Origin: JACQFK01 sp964619955 | Lineage (GTDB): Bacteria; Planctomycetota; MHYJ01; JACPRB01 | Direction of reading: 5' to 3' | Assembly (NCBI GenBank): GCA_964619955.1 | Contig: CAZUJF010000031.1 | Coordinates: 1-64,000, forward strand | Length of the DNA: 64,000 bases | Shown here: positions 33,911 to 42,590 of the stretch, piece after piece | How positions within the stretch are numbered: the first letter of the stretch is position 1 | How the letters are laid out: each line of letters begins with the position of its first letter | Translations under genes and position numbers: made by a program | Notes under the pieces: generated by a model | Database searches by the model: none | The model's input: only the letters and a program-made list of their open reading frames with translations | Told to the model about the DNA's origin: nothing

Positions 33911-33981
33911 ACGGGTGTTGCGTGAGGGAGCCTATTTCTAGCGGCGCAGGGCCGGGGAAGCAAGCACTATCTCTGGGGACC

Positions 33982-34047
33982 AGGCGTGAGGCGACAGGCG
34001 ATGGGCGCGGACGTTTCACGCCTTTCGCCCATCGCCTCTCGCCCGTC
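33982..34047. repeat. Heptad-repeat array 5 (upstream of the aldehyde dehydrogenase)
   Basis: AGGCGTG, AGGCGAC, AGGCGAT and GGGCGCG (33982-34009) oppose CCTTTCG, CCCATCG, CCTCTCG and CCCGTC (34021-34047). The array ends 22 bases before the ATG of the dehydrogenase. Confidence 0.83.
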
Positions 34048-34069
34048 TCCCTCCGCTATACTGCGCGTC

Positions 34070-35488
34070 ATGAAACGCCTCCCGCTGCTCATCCACAACG
34101 AGGCCGTCGACACGGCCGCCACGATCCGCGTCCACAACCCCGCGAGCGGGGAGCTCGTCGGCGAATGCGCCCAGGCCGGGCCCGCCGAGCTCGAGCGCGC
34201 CGTCGTCTCGGCGCTGAAGGCCTTCGAGCAGACGCGGACCTGGTCGTCGTCGCGTCGTGCGGAGCTGCTCGGAAAGGCGGCCGTCGGACTCGCGGCGCGC
34301 CGTGACGAGATCGCGCGCATGATCACGCTCGAGAGCGGCAAGCCGCTGAAACTGTCGCGGCTCGAGGCGGACCGCGGAGCCGCGACGTTCGCGCTCGCGG
34401 CGGACGAGGCGCGGCGCATCGGCGGCGAGGTCCTTCCGCTCGACCAGACCGCGGGCGCCGAGAACCGCTGGGGGCTGACGCGCCGGATGCCGCTGGGCCC
34501 GATCCTCGGCATCACACCCTTCAACTTCCCGCTGAACCTGGTGGCGCACAAAGTCGCCCCCGCGCTGGCGGCGGGCAACAGCATCGTGCTCAAGCCGGCG
34601 AGCGCGACGCCGCTGACGGCGCTGCTGCTCGGGGAGATCCTCGTCGCGGCGGGGCTGGAGCCGGGGGCGCTCAACATCGTCCCCTGCCCGGGCGCGCTGG
34701 CCGACACGCTGGTCGCCGACGAGCGCTTCAAGCTGGTCACGTTCACGGGGAGCCCAGCGGTGGGCTGGGCGCTGAAGTCGAAGGCGGGGCACAAACGCGT
34801 GGCGCTCGAGCTGGGCGGGAACGCGGCGGTGGTGGTGCACGACGACGCCGATCTCGACGCCGCCGCGGCGCGCTGCGTCATGGGCGCGTTCGCGTACTCG
34901 GGACAGATCTGCATTTCCGTGCAGCGGGTCTACGTGCAGGAGCGCGTCGCGGACGTCTTCACGGCGAAGCTGCTCGCGCGGACGGCGAAGCTGGTGACCG
35001 GCGACCCGCTGGACGAGCGGACGGATCTCGGGCCGATGATCGACGAGGCGGCGGCCGCGCGGGCGGAGGCCTGGGTGGACGAGGCCGTCGCGGCGGGCGC
35101 CAAGCGGCTCTGCGGCGGGAAGCGCGAGGGCCGGCTGTTCCCCGCCACGGTGCTGGAGGGGGTGCGGCGCGAGATGAAGGTCCACTGCGCCGAGGTCTTC
35201 GCTCCCGTCATGAATCTCTACCGCTACGGCGACTTCGACGAGGCGCTCGCGGCGGTGAACGATTCCATCTTCGGCCTGCAGGCGGGGGTCTTCACGAAGG
35301 ATGTGGGGCGCATCTTCCGGGCTTTCGAGCGGCTGGAGGTGGGGGCGGTCCTGGCCAACGAGGTCCCGACCTGGCGCATCGACTCGATGCCCTATGGCGG
35401 GGAGAAGGATTCCGGCCTGGGTCGTGAGGGGGTGCGCTACGCGATCGAGGAGATGACGCAGCTGCGGATGCTGGCGCTGAGGCTGTAG
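34070..35488 (+). CDS. NAD(P)-dependent aldehyde dehydrogenase
   Basis: 472 residues. Catalytic residues are visible: Cys281 in YSGQICISVQRVYV, Glu247 in VALELGGNA, Asn152 in TPFNFPLNL. The GQ-x-C-x-S-VQR-x-YV segment is typical of the lactaldehyde/glyceraldehyde-3-phosphate (GapN-like) subgroup of the family, so a non-phosphorylating oxidation of a hydroxyaldehyde is likely. It acts in the cytoplasm. Its 5' leader contains heptad array 5, and another array begins 3 bases after its TAG stop. Confidence 0.9.
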   Translation: MKRLPLLIHNEAVDTAATIRVHNPASGELVGECAQAGPAELERAVVSALKAFEQTRTWSSSRRAELLGKAAVGLAARRDEIARMITLESGKPLKLSRLEADRGAATFALAADEARRIGGEVLPLDQTAGAENRWGLTRRMPLGPILGITPFNFPLNLVAHKVAPALAAGNSIVLKPASATPLTALLLGEILVAAGLEPGALNIVPCPGALADTLVADERFKLVTFTGSPAVGWALKSKAGHKRVALELGGNAAVVVHDDADLDAAAARCVMGAFAYSGQICISVQRVYVQERVADVFTAKLLARTAKLVTGDPLDERTDLGPMIDEAAAARAEAWVDEAVAAGAKRLCGGKREGRLFPATVLEGVRREMKVHCAEVFAPVMNLYRYGDFDEALAAVNDSIFGLQAGVFTKDVGRIFRAFERLEVGAVLANEVPTWRIDSMPYGGEKDSGLGREGVRYAIEEMTQLRMLALRL

Positions 35489-35491
35489 GGA

Positions 35492-35528
35492 AGGCGGGAG
35501 GCGTTAGGCGAAAGGCGGCGGGCGGGCG
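35492..35528. repeat. Heptad-repeat array 6 (single-sided)
   Basis: AGGCGGG, AGGCGTT, AGGCGAA, AGGCGGC and GGGCGGG in exact 7-base steps (35492-35526). It starts just after the aldehyde dehydrogenase stop and ends about 18 bases before the next gene. Confidence 0.8.
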
Positions 35529-35545
35529 TGATATGCTTCAACGTC

Positions 35546-36148
35546 ATGCCCGGCTACGAGGCCCATCTCGAAGAAATCAGCGCTCTCCTGCATGAGGCGG
35601 AACACCAGTACCGGGAGTTCAAGGTTCACATGAACCTCGGACTTGCACCCCAACCGGGTGAAGCAGAACCGGGGACAGCGAGATATCCGAAACCCGGCAC
35701 ACCTTGGCACAAGCGATGGAAGGCCTACGCGTCGACTGATGAATACCGGCGCCTACAGATGCTCTGGATCAAGAGCACAGAGGGTATGGAGGCGCTGGCC
35801 GAATCCATCCGAGATGGTCTCCGGACCGGCCGACTTGAAAGCGTCGACCGGGCCCTCGCCTTCCTGGCCGTCCGCGTCCGGACGTTCAGGTCCGGCTACT
35901 GGACGCAACGCATTGCCAGGGTCCTCAAGCGGTCACCCCTGACCGAAGGGCAGCGCGACATCCTGCGCCACATCCTCCTGGACAAGATCACCTGGGAGGG
36001 AAAAGTCACCTGGGACGTCTGGCGCTGCTATCCCTTGGTGCGGACTCCAGAGATGGATCAGGCCCTCCTGGCACTCACGAAGCACCCCCAAGGATGGGTC
36101 ACCCAACGGGCTCAGCGGATCTCGGGGAAATACGGGCCCGCCACATGA
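35546..36148 (+). CDS. Hypothetical helical protein
   Basis: 200 residues from the ATG at 35546 (MPGYEAHLEEISALLHEAEHQYREF). It is rich in charged helices and has no recognised domain. The GC content and codon choice are lower and more even than in neighbours, which may indicate transfer. It lies between heptad array 6 and the TetR promoter. Confidence 0.55.
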   Translation: MPGYEAHLEEISALLHEAEHQYREFKVHMNLGLAPQPGEAEPGTARYPKPGTPWHKRWKAYASTDEYRRLQMLWIKSTEGMEALAESIRDGLRTGRLESVDRALAFLAVRVRTFRSGYWTQRIARVLKRSPLTEGQRDILRHILLDKITWEGKVTWDVWRCYPLVRTPEMDQALLALTKHPQGWVTQRAQRISGKYGPAT

Positions 36149-36153
36149 AGCAC

Positions 36154-36182
36154 TTGACAGCCTGGGAAACATAGGATATAAC
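36154..36182 (+). promoter_or_regulatory. Sigma-70-type promoter of the TetR gene
   Basis: TTGACA at 36154-36159, a 17-base spacer and TATAAC at 36177-36182: close to consensus. The palindrome TAACGTTA (36179-36186) overlaps the -10 element, so repressor binding there would block transcription. This suggests TetR autoregulation. Confidence 0.78.
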
Positions 36183-36192
36183 GTTACTAGTC

Positions 36193-36768
36193 ATGGGAAA
36201 TCGAGAGAAGGTTCTGGAGGCGGCCGCCTGCATCTTTGGCAGGTCGGGCTACCAGTGCACGACCGTGGATGAGATCCTCGAATCCGCGGGCGTCGCGCCG
36301 TCCAACTTCTACTACCACTTCAAATCCAAGGAGGAGCTGGCCCTGGAGGTCCTCGAGCAGTTTTTCGAGCGCTTCCGGCAGATCATCGCGCCCATCTTCA
36401 TCAACCGCTCCCTCTCGGCCCCCCAGAAGCTGGAGCGGGTACACGAGTATTTCGTCAAGAAAACCACCGACAACTGCTGCTGCGGCGGCTGTCCGCTGGG
36501 CAACCTGGCCCAGGAACTTTCGGACGTGCATCCCGAGTTCCAGAAGCGGCTGGCCGCCTTCTTCGAGGAGGCCATCGACGGGCTCGCCGGCGTCGTCCAG
36601 GAAGGCATCCAGCAGGGCCAGTTCCGTGCCTCGATCGACCCCAAGTCGGGAGCCTACCTGCTCTTCGGCTCGCTCGAGGGGCTCCTCCTGCTGACCAAGA
36701 GCCTGAAGAAGGTGGCCCCCCTCGAACAGGGATTCCGAATGGCCTTGGAATTGCTCCGTAACAAATAG
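36193..36768 (+). CDS. TetR-family transcriptional regulator
   Basis: 191 residues. The N-terminal HTH (about residues 1-48, TTVDEILESAGVAPSNFYYHFKSKEEL) is typical of TetR/AcrR. The C-terminal domain has a cysteine cluster at positions 95-97 and 100 (NCCCGGCPLGNLAQEL). The CPLGN part occurs in many AcrR-type proteins, but the extra cysteines are unusual and could bind metal or sense thiols or oxidants. It precedes the ECF sigma factor gene by 57 bases on the same strand. Confidence 0.88.
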   Translation: MGNREKVLEAAACIFGRSGYQCTTVDEILESAGVAPSNFYYHFKSKEELALEVLEQFFERFRQIIAPIFINRSLSAPQKLERVHEYFVKKTTDNCCCGGCPLGNLAQELSDVHPEFQKRLAAFFEEAIDGLAGVVQEGIQQGQFRASIDPKSGAYLLFGSLEGLLLLTKSLKKVAPLEQGFRMALELLRNK

Positions 36769-36825
36769 ATTTTTTCGACGTCTCTATAGATGATTGCGTA
36801 TCTAACTAATATAGGTGAGGGAGCT

Positions 36826-37314
36826 ATGGAAACCCACTTCGAAAACCTGATCGAGGCGCAGCGGCCCGCTTTGGATCGCGCAGCCTTGAAGTTCTGCCAC
36901 GGGGACTTCGACCTGGCCCAGGACATGGTCCAGGACACGCTCCTGAAGGCCCTCCGCAATGCGGACCGCTTCACGCCGGGCACGAATCTCAAGGCCTGGC
37001 TGATCCGCATCCTCTACAACACGGTCATGAGCAGCTACCGGCACAAGCAGGTGGCCAAGGAGAACCCCTACCCCGAAGGGTTCGACCCCGAGGTGGAGCT
37101 CTCCAGCGACCTGGAGGTGAGCGACGAGGTCACGCAGGCCCTCAACGAGCTCCCGGAGGACTACCGCAAGGTCTTCCTGATGGCCGCGCTCGAGGAGTCC
37201 CCCTACCAGGAGATCGCCGACAAGCTCGGCATCCCCGTGGGCACGGTGATGTCCCGGCTCTGGCGCGCCCGGCAGGCCCTGCAACGCCGCCTCTCCCTCG
37301 CCTCCGTGAATTAA
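36826..37314 (+). CDS. ECF-type RNA polymerase sigma factor
   Basis: 162 residues. Region 2 is shown by FDLAQDMVQDTLLKALRNADRF and region 4 by ALNELPEDYRKVFLMAALEESPYQEIADKLGIPVGTVMSRLWRARQAL. Length and order fit ECF sigma-70 factors that direct stress or envelope-related transcription. No anti-sigma factor lies beside it. The stop overlaps the convergent transporter permease gene by 4 bases. Confidence 0.92.
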   Translation: METHFENLIEAQRPALDRAALKFCHGDFDLAQDMVQDTLLKALRNADRFTPGTNLKAWLIRILYNTVMSSYRHKQVAKENPYPEGFDPEVELSSDLEVSDEVTQALNELPEDYRKVFLMAALEESPYQEIADKLGIPVGTVMSRLWRARQALQRRLSLASVN

Positions 37315-38282
37315 CGGCGCGAGCGCAGCAGCAGCAGGAAGAACGGCGCGCCCGCCAGTGCGGTGACCGAACCGACCGGCAGCGCGGCGTCCGGGGACAG
37401 CGCCCGCGTCAGCGCGTCCGCCGCCGCCACCAGCGCGCCCCCGCCCAGCAGGGACGCCGGGATCAGCGAGCGGTGGTCCGGACCCAGCCAGCGGCGCACG
37501 ACGTGCGGCACGATCAGCCCGACGAAGCCGATCATCCCGCAGGTCGCCACGGCGGCCGACGCGCACAAGGCCCCCGCCGCCAGCAGCCGCCGCTTCACCG
37601 GCTCCGCCTCCACCCCCAGCTGCGCCGCCGTCTCCTCGCCGAAGAGCAGCAGGTTCAGCTCCCGGGCGTGCGCCCAGGCCAGCCCCGCCCCGACCGCCAG
37701 GCACGGCGCCAGGATCTTCACCCGCGGCCAGGGATCCGCCCGCCCCACGTTCCCCATCAGCCAGCCGATCACCTCCGCCCAGCTCCGGCTGTGCAGGAGG
37801 ATCAGGATCGACACCAGCGCCCCCGTGAACGCCCCCAGCGCCGCCCCCGACAGCACCAGGCCCTCCGTGCTCACCCGTCCGCCCACCCGAGACAGCGCAT
37901 ACGCGAGAAACGCCGCCCCCATCCCCCCCGCGAACGCCGCGATCGTCGTCGCCCCCATCCCGAAGAGCGTCGCCTCCACCCCCGCCACGATCGCCGCCAC
38001 CGCCCCCAGCGCGGCACCGCCGGAGACCCCGACCACCCACGGATCCGCCAGCGCGTTCCGGAAGAGCCCCTGGAAACAGGCCCCCGACACCGCCAGCGCC
38101 CCGCCCGCCAGGAACGCCAGCACCGCCCGCGGCAGCCGGTAGACGAGGATCACCTCGCGCGTCAGCTCGGCCCAGGGCACCGACCCCACCGTCAGACACA
38201 ACGCGAGCGCCAGCCCGGAGGCCGCCCCCAGCAGGACCCAGCTTGCGGTGGGCCCCGTCGAACCGCCCCTAACGCCTCTCAT
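37311..38282 (-). CDS. btuC: FecCD-type ABC transporter permease (probable cobalamin)
   Basis: 323 residues with about 9-10 membrane segments. Family blocks are visible: VYRLPRAVLAFLAGGALAVSGACFQGLFRNALADPWVVGVSGGAALGA and a conserved GMIGFVGLIVPHVVRRWLGPDHR stretch. FecCD permeases import siderophores, heme or cobalamin; cobalamin is favoured because of the riboswitch and CobQ upstream in the same operon. It overlaps the binding-protein gene by 14 bases. Confidence 0.85.
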   Translation of the reverse strand: MRGVRGGSTGPTASWVLLGAASGLALALCLTVGSVPWAELTREVILVYRLPRAVLAFLAGGALAVSGACFQGLFRNALADPWVVGVSGGAALGAVAAIVAGVEATLFGMGATTIAAFAGGMGAAFLAYALSRVGGRVSTEGLVLSGAALGAFTGALVSILILLHSRSWAEVIGWLMGNVGRADPWPRVKILAPCLAVGAGLAWAHARELNLLLFGEETAAQLGVEAEPVKRRLLAAGALCASAAVATCGMIGFVGLIVPHVVRRWLGPDHRSLIPASLLGGGALVAAADALTRALSPDAALPVGSVTALAGAPFFLLLLRSRR

Positions 38283-39281
38283 GAAGGAGCCTCACCACCT
38301 CGTCCATCCCGTCCGCCAGCCGCGGCGTCGCGAAGAAGAAACACTCCGGCGTCACGACGAACACGCGCCCCGACTTCACCGCCCGCAGCCCCGCCCAGCC
38401 CGCCCGCTGCTCCATCGCCGCGCGCCGCTCATGCGCGACCAGGATCACCTCGGNNNNNNNNNNNNNNNNNNNNNNNNNNNNNNNNNNNNNNNNNNNNNNN
38501 NNNNNNNNNNNNNNNNNNNNNNNNNNNNNNNNNNNNNNNNNNNNNNNNNNNNNCCCGCCCGCTGCTCCATCGCCGCGCGCCGCTCATGCGCGACCAGGAT
38601 CACCTCGGGGTCCTTCGTCAGCACCCGCTCCCAGTCGATCAGCCGCCAGCCCCCGTCGAAGATGTTCCGCGCCCCCGCCCGCCGCAGCATCTCGCCCAGA
38701 AAAGTCTCCGCCCCCGCCGTCCCCAGCGGATCCGCGCTGTGCTCGAAATACACGGTCGGCCCCGGACCCGTCCGCGGCACCCGCGCCTCGATGGACCGGA
38801 TCCGCCGCTCGAGCGCCGCCGCGGCCGCCGCCCCCTCCGCCGCGCGCCCCGTCAACTCCCCCACCCGCTTCAGCACGTCGCCGATGCCGTCCACGTCCGT
38901 CGCCTCGACCGCGTAACACACGAAGCCGCGTGCCTCCAGCTCCCGCAGCGTCTTCCCCGTCTGCGACACGCCCCCGATCACCAGGTCCGCCTTCAGCGCG
39001 ATCAGCGACTCGGGATCCACGACCAGATCCCCCACCCTCGGCTTGGACTTCGCCTCCTCCGGGAACGTGCAGTACTTCGTCACGCCCGCCACCTGCGCGC
39101 CCGCCCCCACCGCGTACAGCAGCTCCGTCGCGCTCGGCATCAGCGATACGATCCGCCTCGGCGGGAACGGGACCGCCACGGACTTCCCCCGGGCGTCCAC
39201 GAACAGACGGGTCGTCCCGGCCGGCGCGGCCGCGGGCTCGCAGGACAGGAGCAGCGCGATCAGGGGGACAAGAACACGCAT
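38269..39281 (-). CDS. btuF: Cobalamin/iron ABC transporter substrate-binding lipoprotein (interrupted by assembly gap)
   Basis: A lipoprotein signal (IALLLSC) is followed by a class III periplasmic binding fold: RRIVSLMPSATELLYAVGAGAQVAGVTKYCTFP at the N-terminus, ADLVIGGVSQTGKTLRELEARG in the middle. The frame runs to a 100-base N run at 38454-38553. After the 55-base duplicated flanks are collapsed, the frame continues through a C-terminal part ending ADGMDEVVRLLHERR and a TAG at 38269-38271. So the gene is most likely intact and the gap is not real. It overlaps both transporter neighbours, as expected in an operon. Confidence 0.85.
38399..38608. other. Scaffold gap with duplicated flanks
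   Basis: Bases 38399-38453 and 38554-38608 are identical over 55 positions and flank exactly 100 N. This is the usual mark of two contigs that overlap but were joined with a default gap. Removing one copy and the N restores the binding-protein frame. Confidence 0.9.
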
Positions 39282-40033
39282 GGCCCCCCCGTTTCAGGAT
39301 GCGGACGCACGATCAGATGCCCCCCGAAGACCGGCCGCAGCACGGACTCCGTCAGCAGCTCCGCCGGCGGCCCCTGCGCGACCACCCGTCCCTTCGAGAG
39401 CAGCAGCAGCCGGTCCGCGCAGAGCGCCGCCACATTGAGGTCGTGCAGCGCCGCCAGCACGCCCAGGCCGCCCTCCCGGCACAGCCCCTTCACGATCCGC
39501 AAGAGCTGCGCCTGGAAGGAAAGATCCTGGTGCGCGGTCGGCTCGTCGAGCAGCAGCAGCCGCGGCTCCTGGGCCAGCGCCCGCGCGAGAAAGACCCGCT
39601 GGCGCTCGCCCCCGGACAGCTCCGTCACCCGCCGCCCGGCGAAGTCCTTCACCCCGGCGCGCTCCATCGCCCGGGCCGCGATCTCCAGATCCTTCGGCCC
39701 CTCCGAGGCGAAACGCGCCAGGTGCGGCGAACGGCCCATGAGGACCACGTCCGCGACGCTGAACTCGAAATCGAGCGTCGTCTCCTGCGGCACCACCGCG
39801 ATGGCCCGCGCGCTCTCCCGCGCCGGCAGCGCGTACAGGTCGCGGCCGTCCAGCAGGACCCGGCCCGTGCGCGGACGCAAGACGCGGCTCAGCGTCCGGA
39901 TCAGCGTGGATTTCCCCGATCCGTTGGGGCCGATGACCGCGACGAGCTCCCCCGGGGCCAGGCGCAGCGAGACCCGCGACAGAACCTCCGCCTCGCGGTA
40001 GGCGCAGCTGAGCTCCTCCGCCTCCAGGATCAT
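39260..40033 (-). CDS. btuD: ABC transporter ATP-binding protein (probable cobalamin)
   Basis: 257 residues from the ATG at 40033. Walker A GPNGSGKST, signature ELSGGERQRVFLARAL, Walker B RLLLLDEPTAHQD and the downstream His loop (AALHDLNVAALCADR) are present. The LSGGERQ-type FepC/BtuD family powers FecCD permeases. The start overlaps the TonB gene stop (ATGA); its 3' end overlaps the binding-protein gene by 22 bases. Confidence 0.92.
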   Translation of the reverse strand: MILEAEELSCAYREAEVLSRVSLRLAPGELVAVIGPNGSGKSTLIRTLSRVLRPRTGRVLLDGRDLYALPARESARAIAVVPQETTLDFEFSVADVVLMGRSPHLARFASEGPKDLEIAARAMERAGVKDFAGRRVTELSGGERQRVFLARALAQEPRLLLLDEPTAHQDLSFQAQLLRIVKGLCREGGLGVLAALHDLNVAALCADRLLLLSKGRVVAQGPPAELLTESVLRPVFGGHLIVRPHPETGGPCVFLSP

Positions 40034-40662
40034 CGCCCTCCCGTCAGACGAAAACGGATCGTGACCCGCGTTTCGCTCTCGACCGGCCTTCCCGCCCGCT
40101 GCGCGGGATCGAAGCTCCATCCTAACACCGCCCGGCGCGCCGCCGCGTCCAGGACCGCAAACCCGGAACCGCTTTCCACCTCGACCCCGAGCGGGGCGCC
40201 CGCGGCGGAGACCCGGACCCGCAGCACGACGCGCCCCTCCGCCCCCTGGCGCCGGGCGGATTCCGGATACGGCGGCGGCGCGTTGTCGCTGCGCCGCTGC
40301 GGCTCGGTGGTCGACTCCTCCGCGGGCGGTTCCGGCAGGCGCTCGAGCACGGCCTTCGGCCGGCCGCTCGGCCCGTCCCGGAGCGGACGCCCCTGAAGCG
40401 GCGCGGGCTCCTCCACCGCCGCGACGAGCAGCGGGCGGCCGGGGGTCTCCAGCGGAGGCTCGGCCGCCTCCAGCGGAACGGTGGCGGGCGCCGGCGCCGG
40501 GAACGACGGCGCCGACGCCTCCGTCTCCACGCTGAAACGGACGGAGAGCACGTCCGGCGCCGGGGAAGCGGCGGGCGCCCCCGGCGGGCCGGAGCCCAGC
40601 CAGAGCGCCCCCGCCAGCACCGCGGCGTGGGTCAGCAGGGACAGGACGAAGCCTCTCAGCAT
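40030..40662 (-). CDS. Energy transducer TonB
   Basis: 210 residues from the ATG at 40662. One N-terminal membrane anchor (FVLSLLTHAAVLAGALWLG), a long Pro/Ala-rich periplasmic spacer (residues 28-125) and a C-terminal TonB domain with PPYPESARRQGAEGRVVLRVRVSAAGAPLGVEVESGSGFAVLDAAARRAVLGWSF. It transmits proton-motive force from the inner membrane to outer-membrane receptors. Stop-start overlap with the receptor gene makes it a dedicated partner of that receptor. ExbB/ExbD are not in the window. Confidence 0.9.
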   Translation of the reverse strand: MLRGFVLSLLTHAAVLAGALWLGSGPPGAPAASPAPDVLSVRFSVETEASAPSFPAPAPATVPLEAAEPPLETPGRPLLVAAVEEPAPLQGRPLRDGPSGRPKAVLERLPEPPAEESTTEPQRRSDNAPPPYPESARRQGAEGRVVLRVRVSAAGAPLGVEVESGSGFAVLDAAARRAVLGWSFDPAQRAGRPVESETRVTIRFRLTGGR

Positions 40663-42575
40663 CAGAGTCTGATCGTGTACTCGAAGCCCGCCAGCCACGA
40701 CGCGTGGGTGCCCGGGTATCCGAGGATCTCCTGGTACGCGACGTCGAAGAGGTTGTCGACCCGGCTGATGAAGCGCAGCCCCTCCACGATCTGCACGTAA
40801 AGCGCCAGGTCGGTCTTCCAGTACTCGTCGTTCGTTTCGCGCACGGCGGGGAACGACGTGAACGAGGAGTCCTCCCGCCGGCCGACGTAGTTCACGTCGA
40901 TGAAGATCCCGGCCGTGTCCTTCACGTTCACGCCGACATAAGCCCGGCCGCTGTGGGTGGGCCGGCGCAGGAAGGCCTCATCCTCGATCAGGGTCGGCGC
41001 CGAATCGACCGGCGCGTCGACGTCCGTCGCCCGCGTCCGCAGATAGGTGTACGAAGCCCCGATCGTCACGATCTTGAAGAGCTCCGCCTCCGCCTCCGCC
41101 TCGATGCCGCGCGCGATGCCGTCGCCGCCGTTGATGTAGGTCCCGAAGGGCGGCGCGAAGGACGACTCGAAGAGGATCATGTCCGTCAGCCGGTTCTCGA
41201 AGTACGACACGCTCACGCGGACCCGGTCCTCGAAGAGCCACTGGTCGATCCCGGCGTCCCAGCCCACGGCCTGCTCGGGCTCGAGGTTCCGGTTCCCGTT
41301 GGCGCCGAAATTCTGGTCCAGCCGGGGCTCGGTGATGCCCGTGCCCCAGGAGGCGCGGATCTTCGTCTGCGTTTCGCGGTGCAGATACGCCGCCGCGATG
41401 CGCGCGTTCGGGTCGCTGCCGAACTCCTGGTTGTCCTCCAGGCGCACGCCGGGGGTGATGAAGACGCGCTCCCAGAAGCGGAAGGAGGCCTGGGCGAAGA
41501 TCGCGCGGTTGGAACGGTCCTCGTCCGTCAGCGTGGTGCTGCTGAACACCAGGGGAATGTCGAAGAACGACGTCTCCTCCAGCTCCTCCGTCTCGTATTC
41601 CGCGCCCGCCGTGAAGACCGCCCACTTGCCCGCATAGCCGTTCACGATCAGCTCGGCGAGGTTGCGGTCGAAGTTCGTGCTGGTCGTGAACGTCGACGTG
41701 TCCACGGAATCGACCTGGTCGTTGCTGTACTGCTGCGTGTCCAGCCGCGAGAGGCGGAGCTTCACCTCGACGACGTCGCCCACCCACTGCGTGAACTCGA
41801 GGCCGAGGAGCAGGGTGTCGTCCTCCCGCGTGCCCTCCTGCTCCCGGGGCGTCAATTTCCCGCCGCTGTTGAACGGCGTCTCCTGGAAGGCGCTGCTGTA
41901 GCGCGAGATCAGCTTCACCGTCGTGTCTTCGCCGAGCCGGTAGTCGACGCGGCCGGAGAACGAGAGGTTCTCGTAGTCCGAGTGATCGAACTGGCCGTCC
42001 GCCTGTTCGAAGCGCGACACGGACATCGAGTATCCGAGCTTGTCGTCGCCGCCGAAGAGCTCGGCGACGGCGCGCGAGGTGGTGAACGTGCCGCCCTCCA
42101 CGCTGAGCCGCGCGGTGCCGGGACCCTGCCCGCGCCGCGTCACGAAATTCAGCACGCCGCCGATCGCGTCGGACCCGTAGAGCGCGCTCGAGGGCCCGCG
42201 CAGCGCCTCCACGCGATCAAGGTTGTCCAGCGTCATCTGGTCGTACTCGAAGAAGCGCCCGCCGTCGCGGGTGACCTGGAAGCCGTCGACGAGCACGAGC
42301 GTGTGGTTGGAGTTCGTCCCGCGCGTGAACATCGAGTTGACGCTGTTGCGTCCCGAGCCCGTCCGGGTCATGTGGAAGCCCGGCAGCCCGCGCAGCAGCT
42401 CCACGACGGAGTCCGGGCGCTCCTCGGCGATCCGTTCCGAATCGACGACGCTGAGCGACGAGCCGGACTCCTTCACCGGGGTGTCCAGGCGGGTCGACGT
42501 CACTTCGACCTCCTGTTCGGGTTTTTCCTGCGCCGCGGGCGTTTGAAGCAGCCCCAACGCCATGAAGATCCACAT
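40662..42575 (-). CDS. btuB: TonB-dependent outer-membrane receptor (probable cobalamin)
   Basis: 637 residues with a short signal segment. The plug domain shows EVEVTSTRLDTPVKESGSSLSVVDSERIAEERPDSVVELLRGLPGFHM, followed by NSMFTRGTNSNHTLVLVDGFQV and LDRVEALRGPSSALYGSDAIGGVLNFVT. The rest is a 22-strand barrel pattern ending in an aromatic/Leu C-terminus (FEYTIRL). Its length and position, downstream of a cobalamin riboswitch and CobQ, favour cobalamin as cargo, though the barrel alone does not prove it. Confidence 0.88.
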   Translation of the reverse strand: MWIFMALGLLQTPAAQEKPEQEVEVTSTRLDTPVKESGSSLSVVDSERIAEERPDSVVELLRGLPGFHMTRTGSGRNSVNSMFTRGTNSNHTLVLVDGFQVTRDGGRFFEYDQMTLDNLDRVEALRGPSSALYGSDAIGGVLNFVTRRGQGPGTARLSVEGGTFTTSRAVAELFGGDDKLGYSMSVSRFEQADGQFDHSDYENLSFSGRVDYRLGEDTTVKLISRYSSAFQETPFNSGGKLTPREQEGTREDDTLLLGLEFTQWVGDVVEVKLRLSRLDTQQYSNDQVDSVDTSTFTTSTNFDRNLAELIVNGYAGKWAVFTAGAEYETEELEETSFFDIPLVFSSTTLTDEDRSNRAIFAQASFRFWERVFITPGVRLEDNQEFGSDPNARIAAAYLHRETQTKIRASWGTGITEPRLDQNFGANGNRNLEPEQAVGWDAGIDQWLFEDRVRVSVSYFENRLTDMILFESSFAPPFGTYINGGDGIARGIEAEAEAELFKIVTIGASYTYLRTRATDVDAPVDSAPTLIEDEAFLRRPTHSGRAYVGVNVKDTAGIFIDVNYVGRREDSSFTSFPAVRETNDEYWKTDLALYVQIVEGLRFISRVDNLFDVAYQEILGYPGTHASWLAGFEYTIRL

Positions 42576-42590
42576 CGTGCTCTCTCCTTG

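Noticed and set aside
38269..39281. Broken binding-protein pseudogene
   Set aside because: The break is only the N gap with duplicated flanks; collapsing it restores the frame.
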